Shown here piece after piece: positions 8,766 through 17,698 of a stretch of 64,000 nt of DNA; positions within the stretch are counted from its first letter, which is position 1; the number at the start of each line of letters is the position of its first letter. The stretch covers positions 257,226-321,225 of the forward strand of contig NZ_JABETO010000004.1 of NCBI RefSeq assembly GCF_013055795.1. Direction: 5' to 3'. The notes beneath the pieces are model-generated. The model saw only the letters and a list, made by a program, of their open reading frames with translations, was not told the origin of the DNA and searched no databases. The stretch is from Streptomyces sp. I05A-00742. GTDB lineage: Bacteria; Actinomycetota; Actinomycetes; Streptomycetales; Streptomycetaceae. Both the position numbers and the translations under genes were made by a program.

Positions 8766-9868
8766 CAGGGCACCTCCTGCGGCGGGGTGTCGCCCGTGGC
8801 GAGGGACAGTTCCCGGTCGCCGAGCGGGGCGAAGAAGCGTTCGACGTCCCCGGCGGAGACCTCGTCGAGTGTGGCGGGCGTCCAGCGCGGCCTGCGGTCC
8901 TTGTCGATCACCTGGGCGCGGATGCCCTCCACCAGGTCCGGCGAGGACAGCGCGGCGCAGGAGACGCGGTACTCCTGTTCCAGCACCCGCTCCAGCGGGC
9001 CGAGGGCACGGGCGCGCCGCAGCGCGGCGAGGGTGACCTTGAGGGCGGTGGGCGACTTGGCGAGGATCGTCTCGGCGGCTTCCTTGGCGGCCGTCACTCC
9101 GCTGTCCCGGAGCCGGCCGAGGATGTCCTCGACCGTGTCGGCCGCGTAGCAGTGGTCGATCCACTCCCGGTGGGCCGCCAACTCACCCTCCGGGGCCGTC
9201 CCGACGAACGCGGGAAGGACGTCGTGGACGGCGCGGTGGGCCAGGGCCGCGGTGAGCTCGGGCAGCCGCGCGGAGGGGACGAAGTGGTCGGCGAGTCCGC
9301 AGAGCAGCGCGTCGGCGGGTCCCGCCGTCGTCGCGGTCAGGGCGAGGTGGGTGCCGAGTTCACCCGGCGCCAGCGCCAGCAGGTAGGTGCCGCCGACGTC
9401 GGGGACGAAGCCGATGCCCGTCTCCGGCATGGCCAGGCGCGAGCGTTCGGTGACGATCCGGACGCCGCCGTGGGCGGAGATCCCGATGCCGCCGCCCATG
9501 ACGATGCCGTCCATGACGGCGACGTACGGCTTGGGGTACCGGGCGATCCGGGCGTTGAGCCGGTACTCGTCGCGCCAGAACGCCGCCGAGGCACCGCCCC
9601 CGGTGCGGGCGTCCGCGTGGATGGCCCGGATGTCGCCGCCCGCGCACAGGCCGCGCTCGCCCGCGCCGGTGATCACCACGGTCTCCACCGCCGGGTCCCG
9701 TTCCCAGGCGTCGAGTGCCTCGGCGACGCGGCCGACCATGGCGTGGGTGAGGGCGTTGAGCGCCTTCGGCCGGTTGAGGGTGAGGTAGCCCGCGCGGCCC
9801 TCGGTGCGCACGAGTACGGAGTCGTCGGTCGGGAGGGAGTCGTCCGTCAGGGCGGATCCGTCGGTCAT
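8762..9868 (-). CDS. 3-hydroxyisobutyryl-CoA hydrolase (HIBYL-CoA hydrolase)
   Basis: A 368-residue crotonase-superfamily protein with the long C-terminal extension typical of HIBCH. Key segments are [16 protein letters not shown], the oxyanion-hole [25 protein letters not shown], and the acid-base region [18 protein letters not shown] that marks the hydrolase subgroup. It releases free 3-hydroxyisobutyrate for mmsB. Its ATG at 9868 overlaps the stop of the acyl-CoA dehydrogenase gene as ATGA. The first 15 or so residues ([10 protein letters not shown] repeats) are low complexity, so a later start is possible. Confidence 0.92.
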   Translation of the reverse strand: MTDGSALTDDSLPTDDSVLVRTEGRAGYLTLNRPKALNALTHAMVGRVAEALDAWERDPAVETVVITGAGERGLCAGGDIRAIHADARTGGGASAAFWRDEYRLNARIARYPKPYVAVMDGIVMGGGIGISAHGGVRIVTERSRLAMPETGIGFVPDVGGTYLLALAPGELGTHLALTATTAGPADALLCGLADHFVPSARLPELTAALAHRAVHDVLPAFVGTAPEGELAAHREWIDHCYAADTVEDILGRLRDSGVTAAKEAAETILAKSPTALKVTLAALRRARALGPLERVLEQEYRVSCAALSSPDLVEGIRAQVIDKDRRPRWTPATLDEVSAGDVERFFAPLGDRELSLATGDTPPQEVPW

Positions 9869-11022
9869 GACCGGACTCCCGCCGTCAGACCGCGGGCGAC
9901 GATGAGGCGCATGATCTCGTTCGTTCCTTCCAGGATCCGGTGCACACGGAGATCGCGGACGATCTTCTCGATACCGTATTCGCTCAGGTAGCCGTAACCG
10001 CCGTGCAGTTGCAGGGCGCGGTCGGCGACGGAGTAGCCGGTGTCGGTGGCGAACCGCTTGGCCATGGCGCACAGCTGGGGTGCCTTCGGGTCGCCGCGGT
10101 CCAGGGCCTCGGCGGCCTGGCGGACCAGGGCGCGGGCGGCGGCCAGTTCGGTCGCCATGTCGGCGAGGCGGAACTGCAGTGCCTGCGCGTTCAGCAGCGG
10201 GGCCCCGAACGCCTCGCGGTCCGCCAGGTACTCCAGGCTGCGGTGGAGCGCGCTCTGTGCGCCACCGAGGGAGCAGGCGGCGATCCCGAGCCGGCCGCCG
10301 TTCAGGCCGTTCATGGCGATGCGGAACCCGTCGCCCTCGGCGCCGAGGCGGCGGCCGGCGGGGACGCGGACGCCGTCGAGGACGACCTGGCGGGTGGGCT
10401 GGGCGTTCCAGCCCATCTTCCGCTCGTCGGGGCCGAAGGACAGGCCGGGGTCGTCGAGTTCGACGACGAACGCGGAGACGCCGCCGGGCCCGTCCTCGCC
10501 GGTCCGGGCCATCACCACGTACACCTCGGAGGCGCCGGCGCCGGAGATGAACTGCTTGACCCCGGTGAGGACGTAGTGGTCGCCGTCGCGCACGGCCCGG
10601 GTGCGGAGCGCCGCGGCGTCGGAGCCCGCGCCCGGCTCGGTCAGGCAGTAGCTGCCCAGCCGGTCCATCGAGCACAGGGCGGGCAGCCAGCGGGCGCGCT
10701 GGGCCGGGTCGCCGTACCGGTCGATCATCCAGGCGACCATGTTGTGGATGGACAGGTACCCCGCGATGGACGGGCAGCCGGTGGCCAGGACCTCGAAGAT
10801 CAGCACCCCGTCGGAGCGGGTGAGGCCGGAGCCTCCTTCCTCCTCGGCCACGTACACGCCGCCGAGGCCGAGGCCGGCGGCCTTGCGCAGCACGTCGACG
10901 GGGAAGTGCTTGTCCCGGTCCCAGGCGACGGCGTGCGGGGCGAGGTGTTCCCGGGCGAAGTCCAGGGTCGTCCCGACGAGCGCGAGCTGGTCCTCGGTGA
11001 GGTCGGTGGTCATCGTGCTCAC
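9865..11022 (-). CDS. Acyl-CoA dehydrogenase, probable isobutyryl-CoA dehydrogenase
   Basis: An FAD-dependent dehydrogenase that would convert isobutyryl-CoA to methacrylyl-CoA, passing electrons to ETF. The 385-residue protein shows the family motifs CLTEPGAGSDAAALRT and LQLHGGYGYLSEYGIEKIVRD, with the flavin/catalytic region RILEGTNEIMR near the C-terminus. The GTG at 11022 overlaps the mmsA stop as GTGA; the ATG at 11013 is an alternative three codons in. Chain length specificity cannot be read from sequence alone; the assignment to isobutyryl-CoA rests on its place between mmsA and the HIBYL-CoA hydrolase. Confidence 0.9.
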   Translation of the reverse strand: MSTMTTDLTEDQLALVGTTLDFAREHLAPHAVAWDRDKHFPVDVLRKAAGLGLGGVYVAEEEGGSGLTRSDGVLIFEVLATGCPSIAGYLSIHNMVAWMIDRYGDPAQRARWLPALCSMDRLGSYCLTEPGAGSDAAALRTRAVRDGDHYVLTGVKQFISGAGASEVYVVMARTGEDGPGGVSAFVVELDDPGLSFGPDERKMGWNAQPTRQVVLDGVRVPAGRRLGAEGDGFRIAMNGLNGGRLGIAACSLGGAQSALHRSLEYLADREAFGAPLLNAQALQFRLADMATELAAARALVRQAAEALDRGDPKAPQLCAMAKRFATDTGYSVADRALQLHGGYGYLSEYGIEKIVRDLRVHRILEGTNEIMRLIVARGLTAGVRS

Positions 11023-12518
11023 CCCATCGTCGGAATCGTGAAGCTCGCGCCCTCCTTGGCCCCGGAGGGCCAGCGCGAGGTGACGGTCTTGGTGCGGGTG
11101 TAGAAGCGGATCGCGTCCGGCCCGTGCTGGTTCAGGTCGCCGAAGCCGGACCGCTTCCAGCCGCCGAAGGTGTGGTACGCGACGGGCACCGGGATGGGGA
11201 CGTTGACCCCGACCATGCCGGTCTCCACGCGCCGGGTGAAGTCGCGGGCGGTGTCGCCGTCCCGGGTGAAGACGGCCACGCCGTTGCCGTACGGGTGCTC
11301 GCTGGGCAGCCGCAGCGCCTCCTCGTAGTCGGCGGCGCGCACCACCGACAGCACCGGGCCGAAGATCTCCTCCTGGTAGATCCGCATGTCCGGGGTGACC
11401 CGGTCGAAGAGCGAGGCACCGGCGAAGAATCCGCCCTCGTGCCCCGGGAGGGTGAAGTCCCGCCCGTCGACGACCAGTTCCGCGCCCTCCCGGACGCCGA
11501 GGTCCACGTATCCGCGGACCCGGTCCAGGGCGTCGCGGCCGACCAGCGGGCCGAAGTCGGCCCCGGGGTCGTCCGAGCGGCCGATCCTGAGCTTGGCGAT
11601 CCGCTCCACCAGGCGCTCCACCAGCGCGTCGGCGGTCTCCGCGCCGACGGGCACGGCCACCGAGATCGCCATGCACCGCTCCCCCGCCGAGCCGTAGCCG
11701 GCACCGGTCAGCGCGTCGACGGCCTGGTCGAGATCGGCGTCCGGCATCACGATCATGTGGTTCTTGGCCCCGCCGAAACACTGGGCCCGTTTGCCGTGCG
11801 CTGCCGCCGTGGCGTAGATGTGCGCGGCGACCGGCGTCGAGCCGACGAAGCCCAGCGCCCGCACCCTCGGGTCCTCCAGCAGCGTGTCCACGGCTTCCTT
11901 GCCGCCGTTGACGACGTTCAGCACGCCCGGCGGCAGTCCGGCCTCCAGGAACAGTTCGGCGAGCCGCAGCGGCACGGACGGATCGCGCTCGGACGGCTTC
12001 AGCACGAAGGAGTTGCCGCAGGCGATCGCCGGCGCGGCCTTCCACAGCGGGATCATCGCGGGGAAGTTGAACGGCGTGATCCCCGCGGTCACCCCGAGGG
12101 GCCGGCGCAGCGAGTGGACGTCGATGCCCGTCCCGGCGTTGTCGGTGAACTCGCCCTTGAGCAGGTGCGGGATGCCCGCGGCGAACTCGACGACCTCCAG
12201 CCCGCGCTGGATGTCGCCGTGCGCGTCGGCGACCGTCTTGCCGTGCTCGGACGACAACAGCCGGGCCAGCACGTCCTTCTCGCCCTCGACGAGCTGGAGG
12301 AAGCGCAGCAGCACACGGGCACGGCGCTGCGGATTCCACTCACCCCATTCCTTCTGCGCCTCGGCGGCGTCGGCGATGGCGCTCTCGGTCTCGAAGCGGT
12401 TCGCGAGGGGGACGCGGGCCTGCACCTCGCCGGTGTTGGGGTCGTACACGTCGCCGTGGGCACCCGATGTTCCCGGGGTGCGCCTGCCGCCGACGAAATG
12501 GGTCAGTTCACGGACCAT
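11019..12518 (-). CDS. mmsA: Methylmalonate-semialdehyde dehydrogenase (CoA-acylating)
   Basis: It converts methylmalonate semialdehyde to propionyl-CoA with NAD+ and CoA, closing valine (and myo-inositol) breakdown. The 499-residue aldehyde dehydrogenase has the catalytic Cys282 in GSAGERCMAIS, Asn151 in PFNFPAM, and HTFGGWKRSGFGD near the end, as in MmsA/IolA. It is the promoter-proximal gene of a five-gene operon in which every junction overlaps by 4 nt, so all products are probably made in step. The ribosome binding site is weak. A cobalamin riboswitch lies about 230 bases upstream on the same strand. Confidence 0.95.
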   Translation of the reverse strand: MVRELTHFVGGRRTPGTSGAHGDVYDPNTGEVQARVPLANRFETESAIADAAEAQKEWGEWNPQRRARVLLRFLQLVEGEKDVLARLLSSEHGKTVADAHGDIQRGLEVVEFAAGIPHLLKGEFTDNAGTGIDVHSLRRPLGVTAGITPFNFPAMIPLWKAAPAIACGNSFVLKPSERDPSVPLRLAELFLEAGLPPGVLNVVNGGKEAVDTLLEDPRVRALGFVGSTPVAAHIYATAAAHGKRAQCFGGAKNHMIVMPDADLDQAVDALTGAGYGSAGERCMAISVAVPVGAETADALVERLVERIAKLRIGRSDDPGADFGPLVGRDALDRVRGYVDLGVREGAELVVDGRDFTLPGHEGGFFAGASLFDRVTPDMRIYQEEIFGPVLSVVRAADYEEALRLPSEHPYGNGVAVFTRDGDTARDFTRRVETGMVGVNVPIPVPVAYHTFGGWKRSGFGDLNQHGPDAIRFYTRTKTVTSRWPSGAKEGASFTIPTMG

Positions 12519-12747
12519 GGAAGCCTGCTCTCGTTTCGCAACTCGTCAGGTGAGATCCGGGGATGGCACGGCGAACCGGAGCGGGACGGCGCGCGGTTGC
12601 GCGCAACCCGCCCGAGCGCCGTGGGACGCGAAGGGCGACGAACCGTCAGCCGGCGAATGCCGCGGCTCGCCGCGCCGGATCACCAGGGTCGTGGGTACGG
12701 ACCGGTGCCATGCGTGTCTGCTCCATCCTCGTGGACAACACGGAACC

Positions 12748-12928
12748 ACCGCGCGGCCGGTATCCTGACTCCCGGATCATCACGCGCCTTCTCGCCTTCC
12801 CGACGTCGCGTTCCGCTTCGTCAGTGGCGTGTCACCTGTCGCTGGTGAAGACGCACTTCCCGGTCACAGTGGCGGGACCGTGCCGGATTCACACCGGCTT
12901 CCCTGCACCGCGGGCTTGTTGTTCATGA
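12748..12928 (-). promoter_or_regulatory. Second cobalamin riboswitch, in the leader of the mmsA valine operon
   Basis: On the minus strand the conserved parts appear in order: GGGAAGCCGGTGTGAATCCGG, CACGGTCCCGCCACTGTGA, CCACTGACG, GGGAAGGCG, and the closing box GGGAGTCAGGATACCGGCC. The element ends near 12748. The next clear gene downstream is mmsA at 12518. The leader in between (12519-12747) holds only weak short frames: a 67-codon GTG frame from 12749 and a 21-codon ATG frame from 12712. Neither resembles a cobalt transporter or other usual B12-riboswitch target. The sequence match is clear; that it controls mmsA is inference. Confidence 0.88.
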
Positions 12929-13035
12929 CCATATAGTTGGACGTCCTAGTAAGTCCAGGGTCGCCGGCGACGGGAGCGAGCGGTGGGGCGCGCGCACACC
13001 CGGAGACAGCCGCCCGCCGAGAGGCTTGACCCCGA

Positions 13036-13085
13036 CCGCCCGCCGTCCCCTCCAGTCCAACCTCCGTGGAGGGGACGGCGGGCGG
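13036..13085. terminator. Strong palindrome, apparently an orphan terminator
   Basis: A perfect 19-bp stem (13036-13054 with 13067-13085) closes a 12-nt loop. It lies between the start of the minus-strand riboswitch leader and the plus-strand oxidoreductase gene, so no gene reads into it from either side. It may be what is left of a deleted neighbour. The rest of 12929-13219 holds no gene I can support; 12937-12946 contains the palindrome GGACGTCC near the expected operon promoter. Confidence 0.6.
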
Positions 13086-13225
13086 CTGTGCTTGGCCAGT
13101 GGCCCTGAGTGCCGTTCCGGTCGACGGAGTACAGGCCGAGCCTGCTCCCGGTGATGCCGGTGTTGTGAGGGGGCCGCCGGAAAAGGACTTGCCATGGGCA
13201 GCAGGCGCCAAGGGATCATGTGCAC

Positions 13226-14278
13226 ATGCGCATTGGTGTGATCGGGCTGAGGATGGGGCTGTTCCTGGCGGGCTGGTGCCGGCGAGTGGGCATGGAGGTG
13301 GTGGCCGCCTGCGATCTGGACGCCGCGCGGCGGGAGGCGGCGCGGGAGGAGTTGCCGGGAGCGGTGCTCACCGACCGGTGGGAGGACCTGCTGGACCTCC
13401 GCCTGGACGGGGTTGTCCTGGCCAACGACTTCGACGCGCACGCGCCGCTGGCCATCGCGTTCCTGGAGCGGGGCGTGCACGTGCTGTCCGAGTGCGCGGC
13501 CTGCGTGGACGCGGACGAGGGAAGGCGGCTGATCGCGGCGGCGGAGCGGTCCACCGCCACCTACTCCTTCGCCGAGAACTACGTCTGTCACCCGCACGTC
13601 CGCCTGGTCCGGCAGGCGGTCGAAGCCGGGGAGCTCGGCCGGGTTAGCCTGATCGAGGCCGACTACCTGCACGGCATGTCACCGGAGGACGTCACCGCAC
13701 TGACCGGCGACCCCGACAGCTGGCGCGGCCGCATCGCCGCGACGGCCTATTGCACGCACACCGTTTCGCCGGTGCTGGCCGTCACGGGCGCCTGGCCGGT
13801 GGAGGTGACCGCGTTCCAGGCGCACGAGGCAGACCCGGACCAGGCTGTCGTCATGACCGTCCGGCTGTCCACCGGCGCACTGGCCGTGACCCGCCACGGC
13901 TTCCTCCAGGGCGAGCCCGACAGCCACTGGAGCTGGCTGTCCGTCCGCGGCACCCGGGCACTGGCCGAGTCCGTGCGCGCACCGGGCGAGCGGGCCTGGT
14001 CCGTCCGCGTCCGGGCAGAGGGCTGGACACGGTCCGACGGCGTCACGCACGAGGAGGAACGGGTCCCGCCACCCCTCACTCTGGACGGACGGCCGGTGGA
14101 GCGGCAGGCCGAGGGGACCGTGCGAGTCCTCCAGGGATTCCGTGCCACGGTGGAACACGGGGAGCCGCCGCTGGTCCCGGTGCGGCCCGCGGTGGCCGCG
14201 TCACTGGTCGGCGTGGCCGGTGCGGAGTCGCTGAAGAACGGTTCGCGGCCGGTGCGAGTGCCGGACATCTCCGGATGA
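13226..14278 (+). CDS. Gfo/Idh/MocA-family NAD(P)-dependent oxidoreductase
   Basis: An MRIGVIGLRMG Rossmann start, with CDLDAARREAA and the VHVLSECAACVDADEG segment in place of the usual EKP motif, and SFAENYVCHPHVRLVRQAV further on, mark the sugar/inositol dehydrogenase-like family. The product is 350 residues, the normal length. The usual catalytic Lys of the EKP motif appears to be replaced (SECAAC), so it may not be a classical dehydrogenase. The ATG at 13226 gives the standard N-terminus; a GTG at 13220, nearer to an AAGGGA, adds two residues. It stands alone. The substrate is unknown. Confidence 0.85.
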   Translation: MRIGVIGLRMGLFLAGWCRRVGMEVVAACDLDAARREAAREELPGAVLTDRWEDLLDLRLDGVVLANDFDAHAPLAIAFLERGVHVLSECAACVDADEGRRLIAAAERSTATYSFAENYVCHPHVRLVRQAVEAGELGRVSLIEADYLHGMSPEDVTALTGDPDSWRGRIAATAYCTHTVSPVLAVTGAWPVEVTAFQAHEADPDQAVVMTVRLSTGALAVTRHGFLQGEPDSHWSWLSVRGTRALAESVRAPGERAWSVRVRAEGWTRSDGVTHEEERVPPPLTLDGRPVERQAEGTVRVLQGFRATVEHGEPPLVPVRPAVAASLVGVAGAESLKNGSRPVRVPDISG

Positions 14279-14502
14279 AGGACGCCGATCGCGTCGCGAA
14301 CTCCGTTGTCGGGCGTCCCCCCGTCCCTCCTTCTCCCCGTGAAGCCGCTCCGGGGGCGCGCCGCCATTTCGGAAGGTACCCACCAGTAGGCTTTCAAACG
14401 GACCTGGGTACAGTGCCTTTGACTGACTGCCAGCGACATTCGGGGTTGGCGGGGGAGCACGCGTGCGGCGGTGTGCCGTCGTGCGCGGGAACGAAGGAAA
14501 TC

Positions 14503-14994
14503 ATGGGTTCGATACACAAGCGCATCGGCGCGGTCCTCGGTTCGGCCGCCCTGTTCGCCGGCGTGGTGCTCACGGCCGGGGCCGGAACCGCCAGCGCCGA
14601 CGAGACGGGTGACCTCGCGTCCGACATCGACGTCTCCGTGTCCACGACCGGGGTCTCGGATCGTGCCGCGGCGGGGTGGGACGGGTCGCTCACCGTCCAC
14701 ATCACCAGCCCCCGGGACGGCCACGACATGGGCTTCGTCCGGTGGAACGCGGACCCGCAGCCCGCGCCCGACATCCCGGGCGACTCCCTCATCGCCAAGG
14801 ACATCAGCCCCGACGGCTGGGCGATCGAGGCCGAGCTGAGCAACGGCCGCGTCGCCTCCACGCGCGGCCACAAGGCGATCTACATGAAGGTCGTCTCCGG
14901 CAACCTGCCCGAGGGGCACCCGTACAAGCTGCGTGGGTGCGTCGTGAAGGGCAGCGAGCGCAAGTGCACCCAATGGCGCCCGGTCCACGCCTGA
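14503..14994 (+). CDS. Small secreted protein, unknown function
   Basis: The product has 163 residues with a clear Sec signal peptide: basic MGSIHKR, a hydrophobic core, and a likely cut after TASA near residue 31. The mature part is about 130 residues, mostly beta by appearance, with two cysteines close to the C-terminus (LRGCVVKG and RKCTQW) that could form a disulfide. ATG at 14503 follows AAGGAAAT. It is followed directly by a terminator hairpin, so it is a single-gene unit. I recognise no named family. Confidence 0.85.
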   Translation: MGSIHKRIGAVLGSAALFAGVVLTAGAGTASADETGDLASDIDVSVSTTGVSDRAAAGWDGSLTVHITSPRDGHDMGFVRWNADPQPAPDIPGDSLIAKDISPDGWAIEAELSNGRVASTRGHKAIYMKVVSGNLPEGHPYKLRGCVVKGSERKCTQWRPVHA

Positions 14995-15004
14995 TCCGCT
15001 GAAG

Positions 15005-15029
15005 GGCCGGGCCGCTCAGCGGCCCGGCC
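15005..15029 (+). terminator. Terminator after the secreted-protein gene
   Basis: An 11-bp perfect GC-rich stem (GGCCGGGCCGC) with a TCA loop sits 10 bases after the stop codon. No T-run follows, as is common in Streptomyces. Confidence 0.75.
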
Positions 15030-15048
15030 GCGCCCGTGCCGCGGCGTG

Positions 15049-15410
15049 GTTGAACGGCTCGCCCCCGGAGGGTCGGTGGCAGCCCGGCGAACCGGACGTC
15101 GTGATCGCCATGGATGCCGGATACGACGCGACCCGCCTGACCCGGGCCCGGGTCCTTCGGGATCTTCCCGTCGAGCTGGTCGGCGCATCCGCGGCGACCA
15201 CGTGATGCGCCTGCCCAAGCCGCCCCGGGTCCACGACCCGAAGGGCGGCCGGGCGGCGCCTGCGTGTGGTGGGCCTGGCTGATCATCGCTGCCCGCACCC
15301 GGCCGCGGCTCTCCCGCCCGCTCACCCGGGACCTGCGACACCCCTGGGAGAAGCCGGCCGCACCAGGCCGGTTCACCCCGGCACGGGTCCGGCCGACCGG
15401 TCGACCAGAG
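15049..15410 (+). pseudogene. Transposase remnant (DDE type, IS701-like), internally deleted
   Basis: Plus-strand frames spell pieces of an actinobacterial DDE transposase. PDVVIAMDAGYDATRLTRA is followed, after small shifts, by DLPVELVG, then by HVMRLPKPPRVHDPKGGR. The sequence then jumps directly to the C-terminal region (WAWLIIAARTRPRLSRPL, DLRHPWEKPA, FTPARVR). Several hundred bases of the middle are missing and the pieces lie in more than one frame, so the gene is dead. No terminal inverted repeats are visible. Family assignment is from memory of the conserved segments. Confidence 0.7.
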
Positions 15411-15446
15411 CGGCCGGAGGCGGCGGGGTGCCACCCCGGTGTCCGG

Positions 15447-16445
15447 TCAGCGGGCGGCGAGGAGTTCGAGCGTGTCGATCACGCGGTTCGAGAAGCCCCA
15501 CTCGTTGTCGTACCAGGCGACCACCTTGACGTGGCGGCCGTCGACGCGGGTGAGGGCCGAGTCGAAGATCGCCGAGGCGGGGTTGCCCGTGATGTCGGAC
15601 GACACGAGCGGGTCGTCCGAGTACTCGAGGACGCCGGCGAGCGGCCCCTGCGCCGCGGCGCGGTACGCCGCCAGTACGTCGTCGCGTGTCACGTCGCGGG
15701 CGACGGTCGTGTTGAGTTCGACGATCGATCCCACCGGCACCGGTACGCGGATCGAGTCGCCGGACAGCTTGCCGTCGAGGTTCGGCAGCACCAGGCCGAT
15801 CGCCTTGGCGGCGCCGGTCGTGGTCGGCACGATGTTGACAGCAGCGGCACGGGCGCGGCGGGCGTCGCGGTGCGGACCGTCCTGCAGGTTCTGCTCCTGC
15901 GTGTAGGCGTGCACCGTCGTCATGAACCCGTGCTCGATACCGGCGAGTTCGTCGAGCACCTTGGCCAGCGGCGCGAGCGCGTTGGTGGTGCAGGAGGCGT
16001 TCGAGACGATGGTGTGCACGGCCGGGTCGTAGGCGTCGGTGTTGACCCCGAACGCGAGCGTGACATCGGCGCCGTCCGACGGTGCGCTGACGAGGACCTT
16101 CCTCGCGCCCGCGTCGAGGTGGGCGCGGGCGGCCTTGGCCGAGGTGAAGCGGCCGGTGGCCTCCAGGACGATGTCGACGCCGAGTTCGGCCCACGGGAGC
16201 CGCGCCGGTTCGCGCTCGGCCGTCACCGTGATCCGACGGCCGTCGACGACGAGGGTGTCCCCGTCGACGTTCACCGGGCGCCCGAGCCGGCCGGCCGTGC
16301 TGTCGTAGGCGAGCAGCCGGGCGAGAGCGGCGGGCTCCGTCAGGTCGTTGACGGCGACGATCTCCAGGGTGCTGTCGCGCTCCAGCAGTGCGCGCAGCAC
16401 ATTGCGTCCGATGCGGCCGAATCCGTTGATGGCGATGCGAGTCAT
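15447..16445 (-). CDS. gap: Glyceraldehyde-3-phosphate dehydrogenase, type I
   Basis: The enzyme oxidises and phosphorylates glyceraldehyde-3-phosphate to 1,3-bisphosphoglycerate in glycolysis. The 332-residue protein has the NAD-binding INGFGRIGRNVLRA, the catalytic Cys152 in SNASCTTN with the partner His179 in TTVHAYTQ, and the C-terminal WYDNEWGFSNRV. All active-site residues are in place and the length is standard. It lies 116 bases downstream of a GlxA-like regulator on the same strand, with an inverted repeat between them. It is probably one of several gap paralogues in the genome. Confidence 0.96.
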   Translation of the reverse strand: MTRIAINGFGRIGRNVLRALLERDSTLEIVAVNDLTEPAALARLLAYDSTAGRLGRPVNVDGDTLVVDGRRITVTAEREPARLPWAELGVDIVLEATGRFTSAKAARAHLDAGARKVLVSAPSDGADVTLAFGVNTDAYDPAVHTIVSNASCTTNALAPLAKVLDELAGIEHGFMTTVHAYTQEQNLQDGPHRDARRARAAAVNIVPTTTGAAKAIGLVLPNLDGKLSGDSIRVPVPVGSIVELNTTVARDVTRDDVLAAYRAAAQGPLAGVLEYSDDPLVSSDITGNPASAIFDSALTRVDGRHVKVVAWYDNEWGFSNRVIDTLELLAAR

Positions 16446-16500
16446 GAGTGAGGTCCCTTCCCTTCGCCACCAGGGTCGCCCTCGGCTCGCGCCGCTGACA

Positions 16501-16537
16501 GTGGCGGGATCGCCAGGGTTCAAAAGGATCCCGCCAC
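16501..16537. promoter_or_regulatory. Inverted repeat between GlxA-like regulator and gap
   Basis: GTGGCGGGAT at 16501-16510 pairs perfectly with 16528-16537 across a 17-nt spacer. It lies 24 bases beyond the regulator stop and 56 bases before the gap start. It could be a terminator for the regulator gene or an operator for gap; the sequence does not decide between them. Confidence 0.5.
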
Positions 16538-16561
16538 CGCCCGCGACGCCGGCCGGGCCGG

Positions 16562-17518
16562 TCACTCGCCCCGTGTGAAGGTGCGCCGGTACTCGCTCGG
16601 TGTGGTGCCGAGGATGCGCTGGAAGTGCAGGCGCAGGTTCGCGCCGGTGCCGAGCCCGACGTCGGCGGCGATCTGTTCGACGCTGCGCTGCGAGCGTTCG
16701 AGCAGTTCGCGGGCCAGGTCGATGCGGGCGCGCATCACCCACTGCATCGGCGTGCAGCCGGTCTCCTCGACGAAGCGCCGGGAGAACGTGCGCGGCGAGA
16801 CCTCGGCCTGCCGCGCCAGTATGTCGAGGGTGAGGGGCTCACCGAGCCGGTACAGCGCCCACTCGCGGGTGGCGGCGAACCGCTCGCCGAGCGGCTCGGG
16901 GACGCTGCGCGGCACGTACTGGGCCTGGCCGCCGCTGCGGTAGGGGGCGGCGACCAGACGCCGGGCCGCGTGGTTGGACGCGGCCACTCCGAGGTCACCG
17001 CGCAGGATGTGCAGGCACAGGTCGATGCCGGAGGCGGCCCCGGCCGAGGTGAGCACGCCGCCCTCGTCGACGAACAGCACGTTCTCGTCGACCCGGACGA
17101 GCGGATGCCTGGCCATGAGTGCCCGCGTGTAGTGCCAGTGCGTCGTGGCGCGCCTGCCGTCGAGCAGGCCCGTGGCGGCGAGCGCGAAGGCGCCCGTCGA
17201 GATGGCGGCGAGCCGCGCGCCCCGGCCGTGGGCGGCGATCAGTGCGTCGACGACGGCCCGCGGCGGGTCGTCGCGGTCCGGGAACCGGTAGCCGGGGACG
17301 AAGACGATGTCCGCCCACGCAACCGCGTCGAGGCCGTGGGCGACGTGGTACGTGAGGCCGTCGCCGCCGGTCACGGGACCGGGGGTCGCCCCGCACACCC
17401 GCACCTCGTACGGCATGCTCGCGCGGGTCGTGAACACCTGCGCGGGAATTCCGACATCGAGCGGCTTCGCCCCCTCGAGCACGAGGACGGCGACGCGATG
17501 CGGGCGGGAGGCTGGCAC
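16562..17518 (-). CDS. GlxA-family transcriptional regulator (DJ-1/PfpI-like plus AraC HTH)
   Basis: The first 190 residues form a class-I glutamine amidotransferase/DJ-1-like sensor domain (VLVLEGAKPLDVGIPAQVF, LAAISTGAFALAATGLLDGR, HWHYTRAL). A Ser replaces the nucleophile Cys of true DJ-1 enzymes (AISTGAFAL). The last 100 residues form the double HTH of AraC regulators (LARQAEVSPRTFSRRF; ADVGLGTGANLRLHF). Length is 318 residues, starting at a GTG. As the nearest gene upstream of gap on the same strand, it may control gap; the inverted repeat between the two is a candidate site. Confidence 0.93.
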   Translation of the reverse strand: MPASRPHRVAVLVLEGAKPLDVGIPAQVFTTRASMPYEVRVCGATPGPVTGGDGLTYHVAHGLDAVAWADIVFVPGYRFPDRDDPPRAVVDALIAAHGRGARLAAISTGAFALAATGLLDGRRATTHWHYTRALMARHPLVRVDENVLFVDEGGVLTSAGAASGIDLCLHILRGDLGVAASNHAARRLVAAPYRSGGQAQYVPRSVPEPLGERFAATREWALYRLGEPLTLDILARQAEVSPRTFSRRFVEETGCTPMQWVMRARIDLARELLERSQRSVEQIAADVGLGTGANLRLHFQRILGTTPSEYRRTFTRGE

Positions 17519-17698
17519 AGGAAGAGGTTACGTGGGGCGTGACGTCGATACGCCCACTGCGCGGGCCGGCAGCCGACACCGGCCGGGGCCTCCGGCCGAG
17601 CCGGGATCAGACCCGCGCTCGACCGACGGCACCCGACCGCACAGCACAGCTGTCCGTCCATCCGCGTCAGTACCGGCCGGCCCCTCGACGACGGCCGG

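Noticed and set aside
12864..13211. 115-codon minus-strand frame
   Set aside because: It overlaps the riboswitch and the 19-bp hairpin, has no ribosome binding site and resembles no protein.
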